Source: Clostridia bacterium | GTDB taxonomy: Bacteria; Bacillota; Clostridia; Oscillospirales; Acutalibacteraceae | Length of the DNA: 36,641 bases | Assembly: GCA_017548045.1 (NCBI GenBank) | Contig: JAFYNR010000015.1 | Location: forward strand, 1 to 36,641 | Direction of reading: 5' to 3' | In this document: positions 27,218 to 35,491 of the stretch, one piece after another | Layout: each line of letters starts with the position of its first letter | Numbering within the stretch: position 1 is the first letter of the stretch | Program-made: the position numbers and the translations under genes | The notes under the pieces: generated by a model | Database searches by the model: none | What the model saw: the letters and a program-made list of their open reading frames with translations, nothing else | Told to the model about the DNA's origin: nothing

Positions 27218-28156
27218 ATGAACAAAACCAAGATTTTTATAGACGGCAAAGAAGGCACAACAGGATTAAGAATATTTGAACGCCTTTCAAGCCGTGACGA
27301 TATTGAAATAATCACCCTCAGCGAGGAGCTTCGCAAGGATACGGCGGCAAGAAAGCAGGCACTTAATTCCTGCGATATTGCTTTTCTCTGTCTGCCTGAT
27401 GCGGCATCAATCGAAGCGGTATCGCTTATTGACAACCCCGACGTAAAAGTTATCGACGCTTCAACCGCACACCGCACCCTTCCTGACTGGGCATACGGTT
27501 TCCCTGAGCTTTCAGATGCTCACCTTGAAAAAATCAGGGCTTCAAAGCGTGTTGCCGTGCCGGGCTGTCACGCAAGCGGCTTCATCGCTCTTGTTTATCC
27601 CCTTGTTGCGGCAGGAATTCTTCCTGCGGATGCACTGCTTACCTGCCATTCAATAACAGGTTACAGCGGCGGCGGAAAAAAGATGATAGGTCAGTATGAA
27701 AGCATTTCAAGAGAAGCCTTCCTCAATTCTCCCCGTCAGTACGGTCTTACGCAGGAGCATAAGCATCTGAAAGAAATGAAGGCAATCACGGGCATTGAAA
27801 ACGCTCCCGTATTCTGCCCCATCGTTTCGGATTATTACAGCGGTATGGCTGTTACCGTGCCTCTTTTCAAGCATAATCTTTGCGAGGGCAAGAGTGCCGA
27901 AGATATCATTGAGGTTTATAAGAATACGTACAATTCCGACTTTGTGAAGTTCACCGAAGATACGGGCGCAGATGCAATGCTCAGTGCCGAAAAAATGTCA
28001 GGCAACGACGGAATGGAAATTTTCGTAAAAGGCAATGAAGACAGAATTCTTCTTATTGCACGCTACGATAACCTCGGCAAAGGTGCTTCGGGCGCGGCAG
28101 TTGAATGTATGAACATACTTATGGGAATTGACCCGAAAACCGGGCTTTCCCTCTGA
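27218..28156 (+). CDS. argC: N-acetyl-gamma-glutamyl-phosphate reductase (type 2)
   Basis: ArgC reduces N-acetylglutamyl phosphate to the semialdehyde with NADPH, the third step of ornithine/arginine synthesis. The N-terminus IFIDGKEGTTGLRIFERL is the nucleotide-binding site of the short type 2 branch, and length (312 residues) also fits type 2 rather than the roughly 345-residue type 1 form. The catalytic Cys is 117 in VPGCHASGFIAL; SITGYSGGGKK follows. It is the first gene of the arg operon, with its own promoter and a clear ribosome binding site. The next start (argJ) is 19 bases downstream. Confidence 0.95.
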   Translation: MNKTKIFIDGKEGTTGLRIFERLSSRDDIEIITLSEELRKDTAARKQALNSCDIAFLCLPDAASIEAVSLIDNPDVKVIDASTAHRTLPDWAYGFPELSDAHLEKIRASKRVAVPGCHASGFIALVYPLVAAGILPADALLTCHSITGYSGGGKKMIGQYESISREAFLNSPRQYGLTQEHKHLKEMKAITGIENAPVFCPIVSDYYSGMAVTVPLFKHNLCEGKSAEDIIEVYKNTYNSDFVKFTEDTGADAMLSAEKMSGNDGMEIFVKGNEDRILLIARYDNLGKGASGAAVECMNILMGIDPKTGLSL

Positions 28157-28175
28157 TTTTGAAAGGACAATAAAG

Positions 28176-29387
28176 ATGAAACAGATTTCCGGCGGCATCT
28201 GTGCCGCAAAAGGCTTTACCGCAAGCGGAGTCCACTGCGGTATAAGGAAGAACAAAACAAAAAAGGACCTGGCACTTATTTTCAGTGAAAAAAAAGCGAC
28301 AGCCGCTTGTGTTTACACAACTAACCTTGTTAAGGGCGCACCCATAACAGTCACCAAGAACAACGTTGCCGACGGCTATGCTCAGGCAGTTATCTGCAAC
28401 AGCGGCAATGCAAACACCTGTAACGCAAACGGTATTGAAATTGCGGAAGAAATGTGTGCTCTCATTTCAAAGGAGCTTGGCATAAGCGCAAATGACGTTA
28501 TTGTTGCGTCAACAGGCGTTATCGGTCAGACTCTTGATATAACCCCCATTGCAGAAGGCATCCCCTCTCTTGTAAAAGAGCTCAAAGCTGACAGTGACGA
28601 TGCGGCGGCGGCAATTATGACAACCGACACCGTTGAAAAATGCGTTTCGTATTCATTTGAAGTCGGCGGCAAGGAATGTAAAATCGGCGGTATTGCAAAG
28701 GGTTCAGGTATGATTCACCCCAATATGGCAACAATGCTTGTTTTTGTTACCACAGACTGTGCAATAAACCGCGAAATGCTTCAGAAGGCTCTCAGCGAGG
28801 ATGTTAAATCCTCATTCAATATGGTAAGCGTTGACGGTGATACATCAACAAACGATATGGTTTCCGTTATGGCAAACGGACTTGCAGGCAACGATGAAAT
28901 CACATCGGAGGGTGAAGATTTTGACACCTTCTGCAAGGCACTCAACGCAGTCACAACTCATCTCTGCCGTATGATTGCAGGCGACGGTGAGGGCGCAACA
29001 AAGCTTCTTGAATGCATTGTTGACGGTGCAAAGGATAAAGAAACCGCAGTTATTGTTTCAAAGTCCGTTATCTGTTCATCACTTTTCAAAGCTGCAATGT
29101 TCGGTGCAGATGCAAACTGGGGCAGAGTTCTTTGTGCTATCGGTTACAGCGGCGCTGATGTTGATGTAAATAAAATTGACGTTTCGTTCAAATCCGTTGC
29201 AGGCAAAATTGATGTTTGCAAAAACGGTGCAGGCATTGATTTCTCGGAAGAAATCGCCAAGGAAGTTCTTACAGAAAAAGAAATTCAGGTGCTTATCAGC
29301 CTTAACAGCGGTGACTTCGGTGCAACTGCATGGGGCTGTGACCTGACATATGATTACGTTAAAATCAACGGCGATTACAGAACATAA
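28176..29387 (+). CDS. argJ: Glutamate N-acetyltransferase / amino-acid acetyltransferase
   Basis: ArgJ transfers the acetyl group from N-acetylornithine to glutamate, closing the acetyl cycle of arginine synthesis, and in bifunctional forms also uses acetyl-CoA. The self-cleavage motif KGSGMIHPNMATML is intact, so the chain should split before Thr 186, the N-terminal nucleophile of the beta subunit. Other family motifs: ICNSGNANTCNA near the oxyanion hole and GADANWGRVLCAIGYSG. Start chosen at ATG 28176 (AAAGGA about 8 bases upstream, start of the family sequence MKQISGGICAAKGF). Length 403 residues, normal. No argA-like gene is present, as expected with an ArgJ cycle. Confidence 0.96.
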   Translation: MKQISGGICAAKGFTASGVHCGIRKNKTKKDLALIFSEKKATAACVYTTNLVKGAPITVTKNNVADGYAQAVICNSGNANTCNANGIEIAEEMCALISKELGISANDVIVASTGVIGQTLDITPIAEGIPSLVKELKADSDDAAAAIMTTDTVEKCVSYSFEVGGKECKIGGIAKGSGMIHPNMATMLVFVTTDCAINREMLQKALSEDVKSSFNMVSVDGDTSTNDMVSVMANGLAGNDEITSEGEDFDTFCKALNAVTTHLCRMIAGDGEGATKLLECIVDGAKDKETAVIVSKSVICSSLFKAAMFGADANWGRVLCAIGYSGADVDVNKIDVSFKSVAGKIDVCKNGAGIDFSEEIAKEVLTEKEIQVLISLNSGDFGATAWGCDLTYDYVKINGDYRT

Positions 29388-29399
29388 AAGGTGAATAAA

Positions 29400-30257
29400 A
29401 TGGAAATTTCAAATCTTCTCAGAGGTCAGGTGCTTGTTGAAGCCCTGCCCTATATTCAGAAATATTCAAACAAAATTGTTGTTATCAAGTACGGCGGCAA
29501 CGCCATGCTTAACGAGGACCTTAAAAATGCGGTTATGGGCGACGTTGCCCTGCTTTCACTCATCGGTATCAAGGTTGTTCTCGTTCACGGCGGCGGACCT
29601 GAAATCAACGAAATGCTGGGTAAAATCGGCAAAAAAAGCGAATGGGTTGACGGTCTGCGCGTAACTGACAAAGAAACCGTTGACGTTGTTCAGATGGTGC
29701 TTGCAGGCAAGGTCAACAAGAGCCTTGTTGCGCTTCTGGGCAGACTTGGCTGCAATGCAATCGGTCTTTGCGGCGCTGACGGTCATCTCATCTCAGCAAA
29801 GGTGAAGGATGAACGTCTTGGCTACGTCGGAGAAATCACCGACGTAAACCCCGCACCTATTCTTGACTTGCTTGAAAAGGGCTACGTGCCTGTTATCTCA
29901 ACAACCGCTTGCGACAGCGACGGAAATATTTACAACATCAATGCCGATACTGCGGCGGCTAAAATTGCGGCGGCACTCAAGGCGGAAAGCTTTATTTCAA
30001 TGACGGATATTGCAGGTATTCTCCGCGATAAGGATGACCCCTCAACTCTTATCCCCAAAATCTACGTCAGCGATATTCCTCAGCTTGTTAATGAGGGCAT
30101 TATTTCAGGCGGTATGATCCCTAAAATCGATTGCTGCGGCGAAGCAATCCGCAGAGGAGTTAAAAAGGTATTCATTCTTGACGGCACGGTTCCTCACTCA
30201 TTGCTGATTGAAACTCTTACCGATGAAGGTCTCGGCACAATGTTTGTTCAGGGCTAA
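29400..30257 (+). CDS. argB: Acetylglutamate kinase
   Basis: ArgB phosphorylates N-acetylglutamate, the second step of the pathway and the usual target of arginine feedback. The amino-acid-kinase motifs are VVIKYGGNAM (Lys 30), VLVHGGGPEIN and, near the C-terminus, GGMIPKIDCC with the lysine that contacts ATP. An N-terminal helix (about residues 1-22) precedes the core; in this family such a helix goes with hexameric, arginine-sensitive enzymes, so feedback control is likely. Start chosen at ATG 29400 with AAAGGTGA upstream; GTG 29391 is an alternative. Length 285 residues. Gap from argJ is 12 bases. Confidence 0.96.
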   Translation: MEISNLLRGQVLVEALPYIQKYSNKIVVIKYGGNAMLNEDLKNAVMGDVALLSLIGIKVVLVHGGGPEINEMLGKIGKKSEWVDGLRVTDKETVDVVQMVLAGKVNKSLVALLGRLGCNAIGLCGADGHLISAKVKDERLGYVGEITDVNPAPILDLLEKGYVPVISTTACDSDGNIYNINADTAAAKIAAALKAESFISMTDIAGILRDKDDPSTLIPKIYVSDIPQLVNEGIISGGMIPKIDCCGEAIRRGVKKVFILDGTVPHSLLIETLTDEGLGTMFVQG

Positions 30258-30267
30258 GGAGAATATT

Positions 30268-31431
30268 ATGAGCATTTTCGAAACAGATAAAAAATACGTT
30301 GCAGGCACTTATGCCCGTTTCCTCGTTGAGCTTTCGGAGGGTAACGGGGCACTGCTTTACGGCGATGACGACAAAGAATATATCGACCTTGGCAGCGGTA
30401 TTGCGGTCAACACCTTCGGCACCGCAGATGCTGAGTGGGTTGAGGCTGTTACCGTTCAGGCATCACTTCTCGGTCATACGTCAAATCTTTATTATACAAA
30501 ACCCTGTGCCGAACTGGCTCAGATGCTCTGCGAAAGAACAGGTATGAAGAAGGTTTTCTTCTCAAACTCAGGTGCAGAAGCAAATGAATGTGCAATCAAA
30601 GCAGCAAGACTCTGGGCTTTGAAAAACAAGGGCGAAGGTAACTCAACCATAATCACTCTCAAAAACAGCTTTCACGGCAGAACAATAACAACTCTTGCCG
30701 CAACGGGTCAGGATAATTTCCACACGGATTTCGGTCCTTTCACCGAGGGTTTTGTATATGCGGAAGCAAACAATCTTGAATCCGTAAAAGAGCTTGCAGA
30801 AGCAAACGGCTGTGCCGCAATTATGATGGAAACAATTCAGGGTGAAGGCGGCGTGCTTCCTCTGACCGATGAATTCGTAAAAGGCGTATTCGACCTCGCA
30901 AAAAAGAAGAATATGCTCGTTATCATCGACGAAGTTCAGACAGGCAACGGCAGAACCGGAAAGCTTTACAGCTATATGCACTACGGGGTAATGCCCGATA
31001 TCGTTTCAACCGCAAAGGGTCTCGCAGGCGGACTTCCTCTCGGTGCAACAATGCTGGGCGAAAAGGTTCAGGATATCCTCACTCCCGGCAGCCACGGTTC
31101 AACCTTCGGCGGAAATCCCATATGCTGTGCAGGTGCAATCAGCGTTCTTTCAAGAATTGATGATAACCTGCTTACTGACGTTACAAAGAAAAGCGAATAT
31201 ATTATTTCAAGGCTTTCAGCCTGCAGTAAGGTAAAAAGCATTTCGGGCAGAGGCTTTATGCTGGGTATCGAATGTGATAAGCCTGCAAAGGAAATCATTG
31301 CATCTGCAACGGAAAAGGGCGTTCTTGTTCTCAGCGCAAAAACAAAGGTGCGTCTTCTTCCTCCCCTCAACATTCAGTTTGAACTGCTTGAAGAGGCGAT
31401 AGACAAGTTAATTGAAGCTATTGAAGAATAA
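30268..31431 (+). CDS. argD: Acetylornithine aminotransferase
   Basis: ArgD is a class III pyridoxal-phosphate aminotransferase that makes N-acetylornithine from the semialdehyde and glutamate. Motifs: FFSNSGAEANECAIKAARLW (phosphate-binding region), SFHGRT, IMMETIQGEGGV, VIIDEVQTGNGRTGK and the PLP lysine Lys 250 in STAKGLAGGLPLGA. Length 387 residues, normal. AAGGAG overlaps the end of argB and ATG 30268 follows after 8 bases, so the operon is tightly packed. It is the last gene before a strong terminator; argF, argG, argH and carAB are not in the window. Confidence 0.96.
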   Translation: MSIFETDKKYVAGTYARFLVELSEGNGALLYGDDDKEYIDLGSGIAVNTFGTADAEWVEAVTVQASLLGHTSNLYYTKPCAELAQMLCERTGMKKVFFSNSGAEANECAIKAARLWALKNKGEGNSTIITLKNSFHGRTITTLAATGQDNFHTDFGPFTEGFVYAEANNLESVKELAEANGCAAIMMETIQGEGGVLPLTDEFVKGVFDLAKKKNMLVIIDEVQTGNGRTGKLYSYMHYGVMPDIVSTAKGLAGGLPLGATMLGEKVQDILTPGSHGSTFGGNPICCAGAISVLSRIDDNLLTDVTKKSEYIISRLSACSKVKSISGRGFMLGIECDKPAKEIIASATEKGVLVLSAKTKVRLLPPLNIQFELLEEAIDKLIEAIEE

Positions 31432-31434
31432 CAA

Positions 31435-31467
31435 AACGGGTCGGAAATTCCGACCCGTTGATTTTTT
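31435..31467. terminator. Bidirectional terminator of the arg operon
   Basis: A perfect 10-bp stem AACGGGTCGG/CCGACCCGTT (31435-31444, 31450-31459) with loop AAATT is followed by GATTTTTT. It sits 4 bases after argD and also serves the convergent membrane-protein gene, whose stop codon overlaps the T-run. Confidence 0.93.
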
Positions 31468-31933
31468 ATACGTCTTCTTTTTTGAACCTCTTGTCAAAAT
31501 AGCCCATAAGCCATACGGCGGCAATAATGTCAACCGCAATTTCAAACAGTGCAAGAAAAACCGCAAGCACCGTTTCTGCCGTATCTCCGGTAAATACAGG
31601 AAAAATTTCTGCCAGAATTCCCGCAATATAGTGCACAATGCTTGCCGCCTTTGATGCAACGTAGACCACACCGAGAAACATAAGCCTTTCTCTGCGGTTA
31701 TGATATGCGGCATGGGCAAAGCTGTCATAAATCACAAATGAAATCACAACGGCGACAATGGATACCACGTCGCCCCACACAGTAAGATGTGCATAATCCG
31801 AATAGAAAAATTTTATGAACTCGTGGAACAAAAACGAAAAAAGAAGATTCACAGACGTTTCAAGGAAAACTGCGGCGGCAATATAGTGCCTGACCGAGCG
31901 AAGCTTTACAAATCTTTCTTTGTTTGCCGTCAT
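31466..31933 (-). CDS. Hypothetical four-helix membrane protein
   Basis: I do not recognise this 155-residue protein. It has four probable membrane helices, near residues 16-38, 50-70, 84-108 and 118-147, with short charged loops (HNRRERL between helices 2 and 3) and a basic-acidic C-terminus KRFKKEDV. There is no enzyme motif. AAGGAG lies 8 bases before ATG 31933, and the gene begins 14 bases after the GH16 gene, so the two are surely co-transcribed. It may help place or export the GH16 enzyme, but that is only a guess from position. Confidence 0.8.
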   Translation of the reverse strand: MTANKERFVKLRSVRHYIAAAVFLETSVNLLFSFLFHEFIKFFYSDYAHLTVWGDVVSIVAVVISFVIYDSFAHAAYHNRRERLMFLGVVYVASKAASIVHYIAGILAEIFPVFTGDTAETVLAVFLALFEIAVDIIAAVWLMGYFDKRFKKEDV

Positions 31934-31947
31934 TCCCGCACTCCTTT

Positions 31948-32859
31948 TTATTTCTGATAGATTTTAACGTAGTCAACAATAAATTCCGTTCTGAAGGTTT
32001 CCTTATCAAACTCTGCCATATGCTCTTCATCGGGAATTTCAAGAGAAACAATTACATCCTCGGGTACCTGTGAAACACCGTTGCCGAACGATGATCGCAC
32101 GGTTTCAACACCGTTTATGTAGAAAATATATTCATCCTCCGTCCATTCAAGGCCGTAGGTGTTGTATTCCTTTGTAATGTTGTTTCCGTAGAATTTACCC
32201 AGCATTGCCGACTGGAAGCCTTCCTGCACACCGTCAACACCTGCGCAGTGAATGGTGTTTGTTACGGCATACTTGCCCTCAGAATACTCGGTGGATTCAA
32301 AAATATCTATTTCGGCACCGCCCACACCGCCTTTTGAAATTGATGCGGTGTAAGGTCCGTCTGCCTGAATCCAGAAAGCACTCCAGTAGCCCGGGCTGTC
32401 GTTACAGATACAGCGGATTTCATAATATCCCTGCTTATATCTTTCGCGAAGCTTGATTGCGGCGGTATACCAGCCTTCACCGTAATATCCGTCTTCAAGA
32501 TATTCACCCGTAATGACAAGGTTGCCGTCTTTTACGCTTACCTGACTTGAGTAATTGTATCCGCATCTTCTGGGTCCGTTGCCTCTGACCTCCCATAAGT
32601 TTTCGTTAAGGGTGTCGCCTTCAAATTCATCGTAAACAACAAGGTTGTAGCCCGTAAGGTCAAGCTGCTGACCTCGCGGAGTAAGGGGCATACCTAAAAT
32701 AAGCATCTGAAGTATTTCAACCATTGCAAGCACTGTGGAAATAATCTTCTTCGGTGAGAAGGTTGTGAAAAGATTTCCGAAATACTCAAAGAATTTTTCA
32801 ACCGCCCATGTTTCTCTGATGCTAAGGTTAAGGGCTTCGGCAATTTTACTCCAAAGCAT
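31948..32859 (-). CDS. GH16 family glycoside hydrolase with N-terminal membrane anchor
   Basis: GH16 enzymes cleave beta-1,3/1,4-glucans, galactans or related polysaccharides. The catalytic motif E-x-D-x-x-E is intact in GGAEIDIFEST: Glu 183, Asp 185 and Glu 188. The domain starts near residue 68 (YNLVVYDEFEGDTLNENLWEV) and runs to the C-terminus. Substrate (laminarin, lichenan, other) cannot be told. The first 38 residues are not a normal signal peptide; a hydrophobic segment at residues 39-58, preceded by two lysines, suggests a membrane anchor with the enzyme outside. Start chosen at ATG 32859, 7 bases after AAGGAG; TTG 32877 would overlap that site. No promoter was found upstream; a terminator hairpin lies just before the ribosome binding site. 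Confidence 0.9.
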   Translation of the reverse strand: MLWSKIAEALNLSIRETWAVEKFFEYFGNLFTTFSPKKIISTVLAMVEILQMLILGMPLTPRGQQLDLTGYNLVVYDEFEGDTLNENLWEVRGNGPRRCGYNYSSQVSVKDGNLVITGEYLEDGYYGEGWYTAAIKLRERYKQGYYEIRCICNDSPGYWSAFWIQADGPYTASISKGGVGGAEIDIFESTEYSEGKYAVTNTIHCAGVDGVQEGFQSAMLGKFYGNNITKEYNTYGLEWTEDEYIFYINGVETVRSSFGNGVSQVPEDVIVSLEIPDEEHMAEFDKETFRTEFIVDYVKIYQK

Positions 32860-32875
32860 AATACCTCTCCTTTTC

Positions 32876-32905
32876 AAAAATGACCCCGCAGGAATGCAGG
32901 GTCAT
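32876..32905 (-). terminator. Terminator of metY directly before the GH16 ribosome binding site
   Basis: On the minus strand ATGACCC/GGGTCAT (arms at 32899-32905 and 32880-32886) with an inner GCA/TGC pairing is followed by TTTTTG and then at once by AAAAGGAGAGG, the ribosome binding site of the GH16 gene. It begins six bases after the metY stop. Read-through would be needed for GH16 expression unless a promoter lies inside metY. Confidence 0.8.
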
Positions 32906-32910
32906 AAATT

Positions 32911-34191
32911 TTATTTCTGTGATGCTTCAAGTGCCTGCTTAACGTCGGCAATAATATCGTCAACGTGCTCAATACCTACCGAAAGACGGATAAGGTCATC
33001 TGAAATACCGCAGTCAATAAGCTCCTGTGCGGTAAGCTGACGGTGGGTTGTGCTTGCAGGATGCAGACAGCAGGTGCGTGCATCGGCAACGTGAGTTGCA
33101 ATTTCCGCAATCTTAAGGCTGTCCATGAATTTTGTTGCGGCGTCTCTGCCGCCCTTGATTCTGAATGAAATTACGCCGCTTGTGCCTGTGGGCATATATT
33201 TCTGAGCAAGCTCGTAGCCCTTACTGCCTTCCATGCCGGGGTAAGTAACCTCGTGAGCATATCCGCTGTCACGGATGAATTCCGCAACCTTAAGTGCATT
33301 CGAGCAATGTCTTTCAATTCTGAGAGGCAGAGTTTCGAGCCCGAGATTGAGAAGAAATGCATTGAAGGGAGAAGGAATGGAGCCAAGGTCACGCATAAGC
33401 TGTGCCATACACTTTGTGATGTATGCCGCATTGCCGAAGCGCTCTGTGTACGTGATGCCGTGGTATGATGCATCGGGAGTTGTAAGACCGGGGAATTTAT
33501 CATTTTGAGTCCAGTCAAACTTACCGCCGTCAATAACAACACCGCCTACGCTTGTTGCGTGACCGTCCATATATTTTGTTGTTGAGTGGATAACAATATC
33601 CGCACCAAGCTCAAAGGGGCGGCAGTTAACAGGTGTGGGGAAGGTATTGTCAATGATAAGAGGTACACCGTGCGAATGTGCGGCGTTTACAAACTTATCG
33701 AAATCAAGCACTTCAAGTGCAGGGTTTGAAAGTGACTCTGCAAAAACGGCCTTTGTGTTGGGTCTGAAAGCGGCATTAAGCTCCTCCTCAGTTGCCTGAG
33801 GGCTTACGAAGGTAAAGTCGATGCCCAGCTTTCTCATTGTTACGTTGAAAAGGTTGAAGGTGCCGCCGTAAATTGTGGATGCACTGATAACGTGGTCACC
33901 TGCACCTGCAATATTGAAGATTGAATAGAAGGATGCCGCCTGACCTGATGAAGTGAGCATTGCGCCTACGCCGCCTTCAAGGTCGGCAATTTTTGCGGCA
34001 ACCGCATCGTTGGTGGGGTTTGCAAGACGGGTATAGAAATAGCCCGAAGCTTCCAGGTCAAAAAGCTTGCCCATTTCAACGCTTGAATCATATTTGAAGG
34101 TTGTGCTCTGTGTAATAGGCACCTGTCTTGACTCACCGTTCTTGGGTGAATATCCGCTTAAAATGCATTTTGTGTTAATTTTATAACTCAT
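32911..34191 (-). CDS. metY: O-acetylhomoserine aminocarboxypropyltransferase (sulfhydrylase)
   Basis: MetY makes homocysteine (or methionine with methanethiol) directly from O-acetylhomoserine and sulfide, in the cytoplasm. It is a Cys/Met-metabolism PLP enzyme: the PLP lysine is Lys 206 in HSTTKYMDGH, and the opening SGYSPKNGESRQVPITQSTTFKY plus the roughly 426-residue length mark the MetY branch rather than MetB/MetC. Further motifs: LTSSGQAA and DARTCCLHPASTTH. Start chosen at ATG 34191 with GGAGG about 7 bases upstream. That site lies inside the last codons of the apgM-like gene, only two bases separating stop and start, so translation is coupled. No S-box or other leader is possible at this junction. 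Confidence 0.95.
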   Translation of the reverse strand: MSYKINTKCILSGYSPKNGESRQVPITQSTTFKYDSSVEMGKLFDLEASGYFYTRLANPTNDAVAAKIADLEGGVGAMLTSSGQAASFYSIFNIAGAGDHVISASTIYGGTFNLFNVTMRKLGIDFTFVSPQATEEELNAAFRPNTKAVFAESLSNPALEVLDFDKFVNAAHSHGVPLIIDNTFPTPVNCRPFELGADIVIHSTTKYMDGHATSVGGVVIDGGKFDWTQNDKFPGLTTPDASYHGITYTERFGNAAYITKCMAQLMRDLGSIPSPFNAFLLNLGLETLPLRIERHCSNALKVAEFIRDSGYAHEVTYPGMEGSKGYELAQKYMPTGTSGVISFRIKGGRDAATKFMDSLKIAEIATHVADARTCCLHPASTTHRQLTAQELIDCGISDDLIRLSVGIEHVDDIIADVKQALEASQK

Positions 34192-34193
34192 TT

Positions 34194-35405
34194 TTATGCC
34201 TCCAAGAATTCTTTCATAAGTCCGCAACCAACCTCAACAAAGTCGCCTGTTGCCTTTGCGGTAATTTCGTTTATTGTATCAACACCCTCAACCTCACCGT
34301 TTTTATGGTAAATCATAAAGGGTACGGGGTCGCTTGCGTGAGTTTTCGTAACAATGGGTGTGGGATGGTCGGGAAGAATCATAATTTTATAATCCTCGCC
34401 GCAGCCGTTGAGGTAGTCAAGAATAATCGGTAACACACGCTCATCAATAAGCTCGATTGCCCTTATCTTGTTTTCAGGCTCATTTCTGTGACCGCACTCA
34501 TCGGGAGCTTCAATATGGATATAAACAAGGTCCTTACCGTTTTTCCATTCATCAACAGCCGCCTGAGCTTTACCTTCAAAATTGGTATCTATGTAGCCTG
34601 TTGCACCCTCAACCTCGGGCACACCCATACCTGCACAGATTGCAATACCTTTAAGCAGGTCAACTGCAGATACGATACTGCCTTTCACACCGTAGGTTTC
34701 TTCGAAATCGCTGAGAGCAGGCTTACTGCCCTCGCCCCAGAGCCAGATTGAATTTGCAGGTGCTTTGCCCTCTGCAATTCTTCTTTTGTTAACGGGATGG
34801 TCTTTGAGAAGCTCATAGCTTTCTTTCATCATTGCAATAAGCTTCTGAGCATTGGGTGCGGTTGAAAGGTATTCACCAACAACTCTGCCCGAAATATCAT
34901 GAGGAGGAGTCATTTTGCCAAGGTCAACGGTACCGTTATTCCAGATAAGGCAGTGGCGATAGCTTACACCGTTATAATATCTGAATTCATCGTTGCCGAA
35001 ATGCTCCTGAACGGTTTTGATTATTTCCGCCGCATCCTCGCTTGAAATATCGCCTGCGGAATAGTCAAGCATGGTTTTATCTTCATAGTTTTCTTCATCG
35101 CTGAGGGTTACAACGTTACAACGGAGTGCAACATCCGTATCCTTCATCTTAACTCCTATGCTTACCGCTTCAAGGGGCGAACGGCCCGTATAGCAAACCT
35201 TGGGGTCATAGCCCAGAACACTGAGGTTCGCAACGTCACTGCCGGGCTTCAGACCGTCAGCAACGGTTTTAACAAGACCTACTCTGCCCTTTTTTGCAAG
35301 AGCATCAAAGTTAGGCTTTTTTGCAAGCTCCATAGGAGTTTTGCCGCCAAGTGCAGGTACGGGATAATCCGCCATACCGTCGTAAAGCACTACTGCATAT
35401 TTCAT
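34194..35405 (-). CDS. ApgM-type phosphoglycerate mutase / proposed homoserine kinase
   Basis: This 403-residue protein belongs to the archaeal-type cofactor-independent phosphoglycerate mutase family (COG3635, alkaline-phosphatase superfamily). Visible motifs: metal-binding YDGMADY (Asp 9), nucleophile Ser 56 in KPGSDVANLSVLGYDP, IHIEAPDECGH and the metal site LPDHPTPIVTKTHASDPVPF. A bacterial branch of this family has been proposed to act as homoserine kinase because it clusters with threonine/methionine genes; here the gene is fused in translation to metY, which uses acetylated homoserine. Either role is possible; I favour the homoserine link by context. Start chosen at ATG 35405, 9 bases after GGAAGG; ATG 35414 is too close to that site. 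Confidence 0.85.
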   Translation of the reverse strand: MKYAVVLYDGMADYPVPALGGKTPMELAKKPNFDALAKKGRVGLVKTVADGLKPGSDVANLSVLGYDPKVCYTGRSPLEAVSIGVKMKDTDVALRCNVVTLSDEENYEDKTMLDYSAGDISSEDAAEIIKTVQEHFGNDEFRYYNGVSYRHCLIWNNGTVDLGKMTPPHDISGRVVGEYLSTAPNAQKLIAMMKESYELLKDHPVNKRRIAEGKAPANSIWLWGEGSKPALSDFEETYGVKGSIVSAVDLLKGIAICAGMGVPEVEGATGYIDTNFEGKAQAAVDEWKNGKDLVYIHIEAPDECGHRNEPENKIRAIELIDERVLPIILDYLNGCGEDYKIMILPDHPTPIVTKTHASDPVPFMIYHKNGEVEGVDTINEITAKATGDFVEVGCGLMKEFLEA

Positions 35406-35454
35406 ATATATCATCCTTCCGTGGGGAATCGTTATAAAGTCAGTTTATCATTTC

Positions 35455-35484
35455 GGGCGTATACGGGTATACCCATACACGCCC
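35455..35484 (-). terminator. Strong hairpin after thrS
   Basis: A 30-base near-palindrome begins seven bases after the thrS stop. In the minus-strand RNA all 15 positions pair (two as G-U), whereas the plus-strand copy has two A-C mismatches, so the structure seems selected in the thrS transcript. There is no U-tract after it, so it may be a processing or stability element or a weak terminator. Confidence 0.55.
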
Positions 35485-35491
35485 TGACAAA

